From positions 1-5,907 of the forward strand of contig JAGWKJ010000159.1 in NCBI GenBank assembly GCA_028865375.1: 5,907 nt of DNA, written 5' to 3'. Under the pieces are notes generated by a model, which saw only the letters and a program-made list of their open reading frames with translations, searched no databases and was not told the origin of the DNA. This DNA is from Hyphomicrobiales bacterium. Lineage in GTDB: Bacteria > Pseudomonadota > Alphaproteobacteria > Rhizobiales > Beijerinckiaceae. A program made the position numbers and the translations under genes. Shown piece after piece: positions 1 through 5,907 of this stretch (position 1 is the stretch's first letter; the number at the start of each line of letters is the position of its first letter).

Positions 1-1187
1 GAGCCGCCGTCGCGCACCGTGCCCTTCTTCTCCAGCAGGCCGCCGTCGGGTCCGTGGATGTCCTGCTCGGCCGGCTTGCCTTCCATCCAATAGGCCCATT
101 CGTAAGGTTTCATGTGGGTCTTGGCCGTATCGAGCACCGCCGAATAATAGCCTTGGCGGTTGAGATAGGCGCCCGCCCAGCCCGACAGGAACCAGTTCAC
201 GAACTCGTAGGCGGCGTCGAGCTTCTTGCCCGACAGGGTCCTCGGCAGGGCGAAGCCCGACGCCCATCCGCGATAGCCTTCCTTCAGCGGCTGGAACACG
301 CAGGGAATGCCCTTCAGGCGCACTGCCGTCACGGCGGGAGACCACATCGATTGGATCACCGTCTCGCCCGACGCCATCAGGTTGACGCTTTGGTTGAAGT
401 CGGTCCACAGCGCGCGGAACTGACCGGCCTTCTTGAACTTGACGAGGTTTGCGACGGTGAGGTCGATCTCGGCCTTCGTCATGTTGCCCTTGTCGCCGTA
501 TTTGTGCAGCCCGAGAGCCTCGGTGACCATCGCCGCGTCCATGATCCCGATCGACGGGATGTTGATGATGGACGCCTTGCCCTTGAATTGCGGATCGACG
601 AGTTCGGCCCAGCTCGTGATCGGCTTGCCGACGAGATCGGGCCGCACGCCGAGCGTGTCGGCGTTGTAGGTGGTGGGGATCAGGGTCAGCCATTCCGTCG
701 GCGCGGCGGCGAAGGTCTTGGAGTGCTGCCCGTCGAGGTAGAGCACCTTGTGGGGCGACGTTCCCTGGTCGCCGATCTTCTTGCCGCCGACCTCGCCCTT
801 CGTGATGACGGTCGCGATCTTGTCGAACAGCTTGATCTTCTTGGCGTCCATTCCCTTCAGGTTGCCCGACGGCACGAGGTTGCGCAGGCTGAAATACTCC
901 GTGTCCACCAGGTCGAAGGAATCGGGCTGCGTCACGATGCGCTTGGTCACGTCGTCCGTGGTCACGGTGACGTATTCGATCTTGATCCCCGTGTCCTTGA
1001 AGGCTTGCTCCGCGATCGCCGGCGCCTGGTTGGTCGCGGTCGAAAGATAGCGCAGCGTGATCGGTTCGGCCGCATGCACGGCAGGGGCGCCGACGACTCT
1101 CGACGCGCCGGCGGCGGCGGCGACGGACGCCGCCGATTTGAGCAACTTACGCCTCGAAAGGCCCGTCTTCGCTTCGATGTCGGTCAT
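1..1187 (-). CDS. ABC transporter solute-binding protein, PotD-like, Tat-exported (C-terminus missing)
   Basis: Periplasmic binding protein of an ABC importer, related to the spermidine/putrescine-type (PotD, COG0687) solute-binding proteins. The frame is open from ATG at 1187 to the window edge, giving 395 residues without a stop, already longer than E. coli PotD (about 348). The N-terminus is a twin-arginine signal: SRRKLLK at residues 11-17, an alanine-rich hydrophobic stretch to about residue 30, and a likely signal peptidase site after AVHA near residue 39. Family-like segments include FDLVDTEYFS (91-100), SWAELVDPQFKGK (192-204) and the late EFVNWFLSG region (328-336). The start is well supported: AAGGAG lies 7 bases upstream of the ATG. 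It follows the ATPase gene by 64 bases on the same strand, so the two are probably co-transcribed, with permeases expected further left. The substrate is unknown: polyamines are one possibility, but this family also binds other small nitrogen or carboxylate compounds. Confidence 0.88.
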   Translation of the reverse strand, partial: MTDIEAKTGLSRRKLLKSAASVAAAAGASRVVGAPAVHAAEPITLRYLSTATNQAPAIAEQAFKDTGIKIEYVTVTTDDVTKRIVTQPDSFDLVDTEYFSLRNLVPSGNLKGMDAKKIKLFDKIATVITKGEVGGKKIGDQGTSPHKVLYLDGQHSKTFAAAPTEWLTLIPTTYNADTLGVRPDLVGKPITSWAELVDPQFKGKASIINIPSIGIMDAAMVTEALGLHKYGDKGNMTKAEIDLTVANLVKFKKAGQFRALWTDFNQSVNLMASGETVIQSMWSPAVTAVRLKGIPCVFQPLKEGYRGWASGFALPRTLSGKKLDAAYEFVNWFLSGWAGAYLNRQGYYSAVLDTAKTHMKPYEWAYWMEGKPAEQDIHGPDGGLLEKKGTVRDGG

Positions 1188-1194
1188 TCGACGT

Positions 1195-1200
1195 CTCCTT
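1195..1200 (-). promoter_or_regulatory. Ribosome binding site of the solute-binding protein gene
   Basis: AAGGAG on the minus strand, 7 bases before the ATG at 1187. It is the strongest Shine-Dalgarno sequence in the window and fixes the start of the Tat-signal protein. A binding protein made in excess over its ATPase would fit this strong site. Confidence 0.8.
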
Positions 1201-1235
1201 CGTGTCGGTGGGTTTCGCCGTGAACCCCGATGCAA

Positions 1236-1250
1236 GGCGCGTGCCGCGCC
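1236..1250 (-). other. Small GC hairpin between ATPase and binding-protein genes
   Basis: GGCGCG and CGCGCC form a perfect 6-bp stem around a 3-base loop, starting one base after the ATPase stop codon. No T-run follows, so it is not a convincing terminator. It could stabilise mRNA ends or modulate expression between the two cistrons, or it may be chance in GC-rich DNA. Confidence 0.3.
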
Positions 1251-1251
1251 C

Positions 1252-2262
1252 TCATTCCGCCGGTTCGAGCGGGTGCGCGTCGGCCGCCCGCCAATTCAAC
1301 GACATCGCCTCGCCTTCGCGAGGCGCGAGCGCGGCGAACGCTTCTTCGGACAGCGCGGCCTCGTAATCGTCGCCGGCCGCGCCTTTCAGGCGCACGGCCC
1401 AGGCGGCCCCGCCGTATTCGATCTCGCGAACGGTCGCCGCGAGCCCGTCCGCGCCCGTCGCGCCCGGGCGGGACAGCGTCGTCCGGTCGGTGCGCACCGC
1501 GATCGCGCCCTCGCCGCGCGCCACGACGTTGTGCCCGCCGATGAAGCGGGCGACGAAGGCCGTGCGCGGACGCGCGAACACGTCGTGCGCCCCGCCGCGC
1601 TGCTCGATCCGGCCCTTGTTCATCACCACCACGACGTCGGCCAGCGCCAAGGCCTCGTCCTGGGAATGGGTGACGTGGACGAACGAGATGCCGAGGCCCT
1701 TCTGCAGGCGCTTGAGCTCGCCGCGCACGCGCAGGCGCAAGAACGGATCGAGCGCCGAGAGCGGTTCGTCGAGCAGCAGGGCGGAGGGCCGCGTCATCAG
1801 CGCCCGCGCCAGCGCGACGCGCTGCTGCTGGCCGCCGGACAATTGCGCGGGGCCGCGGTCAGCCAGATGGGCAAGTTCGACCAGCGCCAGCAGGGGTTCG
1901 GCGGCCTTCAGCCGCTCTGCCTTGCCGACGCCCTTCATCTTGAGGCTGAACGCGACGTTCTCCGCGACGCTCAGGTGCGGGAACAGCGCATAGTTCTGGA
2001 ACATCATCGCCGTGCCGCGCTTTGCGGGCGGCAGCGGCGTCACGTTGACGTCGTCGAGCAGGACGTCGCCCACGGTCACGCTTTCGTGGCCGGCGAGCAT
2101 GCGAAGGCTCGACGTCTTGCCGCAGCCGGAGGGGCCCAGCAGGCAGCAATAGGTCGCCGCGGGCAGCTTGAGCGTGATGTCGTCGACGGCCGTGACCTTG
2201 CCGTAGGTCTTCGTCACGCCGGCGAATTCGATTTTTCCGCGTTGCGGCGATGTCTCTTCCAA
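1252..2262 (-). CDS. ABC transporter ATP-binding protein, PotA-like
   Basis: Cytoplasmic ATPase subunit (336 residues) of a PotA/spermidine-putrescine-class ABC importer, which powers uptake of the ligand delivered by the neighbouring binding protein. The nucleotide-binding domain is complete: Walker A GPSGCGKT (43-50), Q-loop Gln89 in MFQNYALFPH, signature LSGGQQQR (141-148), Walker B ALLLDEP (161-167), D-loop SALD (169-172) and switch His199 in THS. The region after about residue 240 has the length and position of the TOBE-type regulatory domain typical of PotA/UgpC/CysA proteins. The start is a TTG at 2262. The frame has an in-frame TGA 24 bases upstream and no ATG or GTG between, while the next GTG (residue 17) would cut into the conserved first strand. 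A purine-rich stretch containing GGCGGGGA lies about 10 bases upstream. A sigma-54 promoter match precedes the gene. The specific substrate is not deducible. Confidence 0.92.
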   Translation of the reverse strand: MEETSPQRGKIEFAGVTKTYGKVTAVDDITLKLPAATYCCLLGPSGCGKTSSLRMLAGHESVTVGDVLLDDVNVTPLPPAKRGTAMMFQNYALFPHLSVAENVAFSLKMKGVGKAERLKAAEPLLALVELAHLADRGPAQLSGGQQQRVALARALMTRPSALLLDEPLSALDPFLRLRVRGELKRLQKGLGISFVHVTHSQDEALALADVVVVMNKGRIEQRGGAHDVFARPRTAFVARFIGGHNVVARGEGAIAVRTDRTTLSRPGATGADGLAATVREIEYGGAAWAVRLKGAAGDDYEAALSEEAFAALAPREGEAMSLNWRAADAHPLEPAE

Positions 2263-2298
2263 GTGGCGCGTCCCCGCCTTTCGTCAAGGAGGGTTCCC

Positions 2299-2313
2299 GC
2301 AAGTTCCATGCCA
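2299..2313 (-). promoter_or_regulatory. Sigma-54 (RpoN) -24/-12 promoter for the ABC transporter
   Basis: The minus strand reads TGGCATGGAACTTGC, which matches the RpoN consensus TGGCAYRNNNNTTGCW at every defined position except the last W, which is G here. The GG and GC elements are separated by exactly 10 bases as required. The predicted transcript start is near 2287, giving a leader of about 25 bases before the TTG start of the ATPase gene. Its position in a non-coding gap directly ahead of a transporter gene, beside urease genes, fits nitrogen control through NtrC-type activation. No full NtrC palindrome (TGCACC-N5-GGTGCA) was found upstream in the gap, so the activator remains unidentified. 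Confidence 0.65.
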
Positions 2314-2367
2314 CGCCGGCGATCGCGCGCCGCGGCGCCCGGTTCGCGTCTTCCCGCCCAATCCGCG

Positions 2368-2379
2368 GGCGCCGGCGCC
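2368..2379. repeat. 12-bp perfect palindrome in the ureB-transporter gap
   Basis: GGCGCCGGCGCC is its own reverse complement and sits between the ureB terminator-like hairpin and the sigma-54 promoter, about 65 bases upstream of the -24 box centre. It might be a regulator site or part of a secondary structure, but such sequences are common in GC-rich DNA. Confidence 0.3.
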
Positions 2380-2383
2380 GGAT

Positions 2384-2405
2384 AAAGCGGCGGTCTCGAC
2401 CGCCG
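2384..2405 (-). terminator. Terminator-like hairpin after ureB
   Basis: On the minus strand, CGGCGGTC and GACCGCCG pair around two central bases (realistically a 7-bp stem with a CGAG loop), followed by CTTTAT. The stem begins 18 bases after the ureB stop. The T-tract is short, so termination may be partial, but position and structure support the end of the ureDAB transcript before the transporter promoter. Confidence 0.5.
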
Positions 2406-2423
2406 ACGCGCACCCCCCTATCG

Positions 2424-2732
2424 TCAGCCGAGCGGGCCCATCGTCAGGCCGCGGAAACCCCAGACCTCTCGATTGCCGCGCATCGGCACGAGGTGCACTT
2501 CGCGTTCCTGGCCGGGCTCGAAGCGGATCGCCGTTCCCGCCGCGATGTCGAGCCGGAGACCGCGCGCGGCCGCGCGGTCGAAGCGCAGCGCCGCGTTGGT
2601 CTCGGCGAAATGATAGTGCGAGCCGACTTGCACGGGCCGGTCGCCCGAATTGGCGACCATCAGCGTCGTGCGCCGCGCGCCGGCGTTGAGCTCGATCTCG
2701 CCGGGTTCGGTCAGGATCTCTCCGGGGATCAT
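2424..2732 (-). CDS. ureB: Urease beta subunit
   Basis: Structural beta subunit of the nickel urease, 102 residues, close to the roughly 106 of Klebsiella UreB. It packs with UreA and UreC in the (UreABC)3 complex. The family hallmarks are present: N-terminal MIPGEI, the central GSHYHFAETN segment (37-46), ALRFDR (48-53), the GTAIRFEPGQ turn (66-75) and the C-terminal GFRG..MGPL (92-101). ATG at 2732 is preceded by AAGCGAGG with 5 bases of spacing. It lies 40 bases downstream of ureA on the same strand and is the last gene of the ureDAB group, followed by a terminator-like hairpin. It is not fused to ureA, unlike the UreAB fusions of Helicobacter. No abnormality is seen. Confidence 0.97.
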   Translation of the reverse strand: MIPGEILTEPGEIELNAGARRTTLMVANSGDRPVQVGSHYHFAETNAALRFDRAAARGLRLDIAAGTAIRFEPGQEREVHLVPMRGNREVWGFRGLTMGPLG

Positions 2733-2772
2733 CGGGGCCTCGCTTCCGCGGCTGCGCTTGGCCGTCCGCGGT

Positions 2773-3075
2773 TCAGCGGATCGGCCGGTGGACGGTGACG
2801 AGCTTGGTGCCGTCGGGAAAGGTCGCTTCGACCTGCACGTCGTGGATCATCTCCGGGATGCCTTCCATCACTTGGTCGCGCGTGACGACATGGGCGCCGG
2901 CTTCCATGAGGTCGGCGACGCGACGCCCGTCGCGCGCGCCCTCGATCACGAAATCGGTGACGAGCGCGATCGCTTCCGGGTGGTTGAGCTTCACGCCGCG
3001 CGCCAGGCGCCCGCGGGCGACCATCGCGGCCATCGAGACGAGCAGCTTGTCCTTCTCCCTCGGCGTCAGGTTCAT
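2773..3075 (-). CDS. ureA: Urease gamma subunit
   Basis: Structural gamma subunit of urease, exactly 100 residues, the normal family length. Nearly the whole protein follows the family pattern: MNLTPREKDK at the N-terminus, RGVKLNHPEA (26-35), EGARDGR (45-51), LMEAGAHV (56-63), and HDVQVEATFPDGTK (78-91), ending KLVTVHRPIR. The frame is open upstream into ureD on the same strand, but the ATG at 3075 gives the conserved N-terminus and is clearly the start. The nearest good purine-rich sequence, GAAGGAAG, lies unusually far upstream (about 17 bases); GCGGGGG is closer. The gene sits 34 bases after ureD and 40 before ureB, so the three are probably one operon. Confidence 0.97.
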   Translation of the reverse strand: MNLTPREKDKLLVSMAAMVARGRLARGVKLNHPEAIALVTDFVIEGARDGRRVADLMEAGAHVVTRDQVMEGIPEMIHDVQVEATFPDGTKLVTVHRPIR

Positions 3076-3097
3076 GCGTTTGGCCCCCGCTACTTCC

Positions 3098-3119
3098 TTC
3101 AAACCTGCTTCAAACCTGC
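3098..3119 (-). repeat. 11-bp perfect tandem duplication at the ureD stop codon
   Basis: GCAGGTTTGAA occurs twice head to tail on the minus strand (3119-3109 and 3108-3098). The first copy contains the last codons and TGA stop of ureD; the second lies in the ureD-ureA gap just before the GAAGGAAG purine stretch. It looks like a small recent slippage duplication that lengthened the gap without altering either protein. Confidence 0.75.
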
Positions 3120-3949
3120 CAGACCCGCGGCAGCGCCCGTCCGTCGCGCAGGATCTCGAGGACGGAAGCCGCCGTCCGCCGAAGCTCATGCAAGGACTTC
3201 GCCAACGTCCTCGCCACGACGATCCCTTCGACCGTGGTCGCGCCGGCCGCGGGACCGAGATCATGCAGGCGTTCGCGAACCGCGTCCAGACGCCCCGGCG
3301 CGTCGGGGGCGGCGAACAGGATGGTGGCGATGGCCGACGCGCCGCCGGCGGTCGCCGCCCCGGCCAGCGCGCCCTCGAAGTCGCCGTCGAGCCGGATACG
3401 GTCGGCGAGGAGGAGCTTTCCGCCGCGCGACACGCGCGTCGTGTCGCGCCAGCGACCGTCGCGGATCGTCTCGCCCATCCCGCGCCGACCGAACGCCTGC
3501 ATGTCGACGCCGACGAAACGGGCGTCTTCGGCAAGTTCGACCGTCAAAGCCCGTTCGACCGAGAAGCCGTCGTAAAAGATGGTTTCCTGCGGCAGCCAAT
3601 CGAGCGCGGCGCCAGCCGCAACGTCGATTCGGGTCGCGATCCGCGCCGGCGGCCCGCCGCCGGAGTCGTAGATGCGTTCGGCCGCCTGCCCCGCCACGCA
3701 GGCCTTCGCGCCGGCGCCGACGCGGATTTCGGTCGCGAGTTCGTCGCCTGACGCGATGCCGCCAGACACGTTGAGCGTCACCGCTTCGATCCATCCGGCG
3801 TCCTGCGGCCTTGGAAAGCGCGCGCGCAGGCAACCACGCTGGCCGAGGCGGCTCAGCCGCCCGGCGCCGTCTCCCGTCGCCTCGAATTCGACGGCGAGAC
3901 GCCCTTGGGCGCGCTGGCGGCGCGCAGCCGGCGCGCATTGGGCGTTCAT
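3110..3949 (-). CDS. ureD: Urease accessory protein UreD
   Basis: UreD (UreH in some species), 279 residues, within the usual range for the family. In the cytoplasm it binds apo-urease and, with UreF and UreG, forms the activation complex through which nickel reaches the active site. Visible family segments: VSGGIASGDEL (61-71, the usual GG..GGD region), GAGAKACV..QAAERIY (78-94), LDWLPQETIFYDG (116-128), and GRRGMGE (154-160) followed by the LLLADRIRLDG strand (179-189). The late EGIVVARTL (241-249) and the C-terminal arginine-rich helix are also typical. ATG at 3949 is the first start after an in-frame TAG 30 bases upstream; the ribosome site is weak. It is the first gene of the minus-strand ureDAB group and is divergent from ureC. 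The GGD motif reads SGD here, a conservative change. Confidence 0.93.
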   Translation of the reverse strand: MNAQCAPAARRQRAQGRLAVEFEATGDGAGRLSRLGQRGCLRARFPRPQDAGWIEAVTLNVSGGIASGDELATEIRVGAGAKACVAGQAAERIYDSGGGPPARIATRIDVAAGAALDWLPQETIFYDGFSVERALTVELAEDARFVGVDMQAFGRRGMGETIRDGRWRDTTRVSRGGKLLLADRIRLDGDFEGALAGAATAGGASAIATILFAAPDAPGRLDAVRERLHDLGPAAGATTVEGIVVARTLAKSLHELRRTAASVLEILRDGRALPRVWQV

Positions 3950-3973
3950 CGACGGGCCCCCGGGGACGCGCCA

Positions 3974-4002
3974 GCGCTAGCCGAGATCGGGCGCGCCGAC
4001 AA
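3974..4002 (-). promoter_or_regulatory. Weak candidate promoter for ureDAB
   Basis: Minus strand TTGTCG (4002-3997) and TAGCGC (3979-3974) are separated by 17 bases, resembling a housekeeping-type -35/-10 pair with a poor -10. It would start a transcript near 3967, about 18 bases before the ureD ATG. Weak evidence. Confidence 0.25.
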
Positions 4003-4059
4003 TCGCGCGGACCGCGGGGCGGACCGGCGCGCGACGCGGCCGCGATCGCCGCTGGACGA

Positions 4060-4092
4060 TTGACACGGCGGCGCGATCCCGCGAGCCTAAAT
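4060..4092 (+). promoter_or_regulatory. Candidate housekeeping promoter for ureC
   Basis: A perfect TTGACA at 4060-4065 is followed after about 21 bases by CTAAAT (4087-4092), the only AT-rich -10-like element nearby. The spacing is longer than ideal; at 17-18 bases the -10 would be GAGCCT/AGCCTA. The position, about 50 bases before the ureC ATG, is suitable for a short leader. Confidence 0.4.
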
Positions 4093-4113
4093 GATCGCGA
4101 AACGGAACGAGCC

Positions 4114-5823
<1,710 letters not shown>

Positions 5824-5834
5824 CCGGTGCGGGG

Positions 5835-5907
5835 ATGGCCGGACGGACGACCCTGATCGACTTGCTGACTTGGCTGTCGCCCGCGTTCCCGGTGGGCGGC
5901 TTCGCCT
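5835..5907 (+). CDS. ureF: Urease accessory protein UreF (N-terminal 24 residues only)
   Basis: An ATG 11 bases after the ureC stop opens a frame that runs off the window. The 24 residues include LLTWLSPAFPVGGFA, the characteristic N-terminal segment of alphaproteobacterial UreF. UreF is a helical chaperone that joins UreD and UreG on apo-urease and governs nickel transfer. Close spacing to ureC implies co-transcription. The normal intervening ureE is absent. A GGGG immediately precedes the ATG, but no clear Shine-Dalgarno sequence is present. Only the start of the gene can be judged; its integrity beyond the window is unknown. Confidence 0.85.
   Translation, partial: MAGRTTLIDLLTWLSPAFPVGGFA

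Larger units (their letters stand above)
3950..4113. promoter_or_regulatory. Divergent ureD / ureC intergenic promoter region
   Basis: A 164-bp non-coding stretch between the two divergent urease units must carry promoters in both directions unless one unit is read from elsewhere. No protein-like frame is seen. It is very GC-rich apart from a slightly AT-richer patch near 4086-4110. A candidate plus-strand promoter for ureC and a weaker minus-strand candidate for ureD are described separately. No sigma-54 match was found here. Confidence 0.65.

Noticed and set aside
54..1223. 389-codon open frame on the plus strand, antisense to the solute-binding protein
   Set aside because: It has arginine/histidine-rich, low-complexity composition typical of a GC-rich shadow frame and no recognisable domain, while the minus strand encodes a clear Tat-signal binding protein.
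1057..2385. 442-codon open frame on the plus strand, antisense to the ABC ATPase
   Set aside because: The minus strand has a complete ATPase with every motif in order; the plus-strand translation is rich in Arg, Ala and His and resembles nothing known.
2402..2426. Possible NtrC enhancer half-site (GGTGCG) after ureB
   Set aside because: Only one half resembles TGCACC-N5-GGTGCA; the partner half does not match, so it is not called.
3955..3985. Possible second sigma-54 site ahead of ureD (TGGCGCG on the minus strand)
   Set aside because: The -12 TTGC element is missing at the required spacing.
3811..4113. Upstream extension of the ureC frame by 101 codons
   Set aside because: It overlaps ureD antisense and the divergent gap, its translation is arginine-rich, and the family N-terminus begins at 4114.

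Overview
This is a GC-rich window with intact reading frames and no mobile DNA, RNA genes or CRISPR arrays. It looks like the chromosome of an alphaproteobacterium, probably a Hyphomicrobiales/rhizobial-type organism. That assignment is inferred from the GC content, the style of the urease proteins and the Tat-exported PotD-type binding protein; no rRNA or other taxonomic marker is present.

Layout, left to right. Positions 1-2262 (minus strand) hold two genes of an ABC importer of the spermidine/putrescine (PotABCD-like) class: an ATPase (2262-1252) followed by a Tat-exported solute-binding protein (1187 to beyond position 1, C-terminus cut off). The permeases are not in the window and probably lie beyond its left edge. 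A 161-bp gap (2263-2423) carries a terminator-like hairpin just after ureB and a very good -24/-12 (sigma-54) promoter match 25 bases before the ATPase start. The transporter is therefore probably its own nitrogen-controlled transcription unit. Positions 2424-3949 (minus strand) hold ureD-ureA-ureB. A 164-bp divergent promoter region (3950-4113) follows. Positions 4114-5823 (plus strand) hold ureC, with all nickel-ligand and catalytic residues present, and 11 bases later ureF begins and runs off the right edge.

Function. UreA, UreB and UreC form the nickel urease that hydrolyses urea to ammonia and carbon dioxide. UreD and UreF are accessory proteins that, with UreG (not in the window), deliver nickel to the carbamylated lysine of UreC. 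The adjacent importer may supply a nitrogen compound under nitrogen limitation, but its substrate cannot be read from the sequence.

Main points of interest. The urease genes are split into two divergent units (ureDAB and ureC-ureF) instead of the usual collinear ureDABC order. No ureE lies between ureC and ureF. A probable sigma-54 promoter drives the neighbouring transporter. No wholly new system is evident; the novelty lies in arrangement and regulation.
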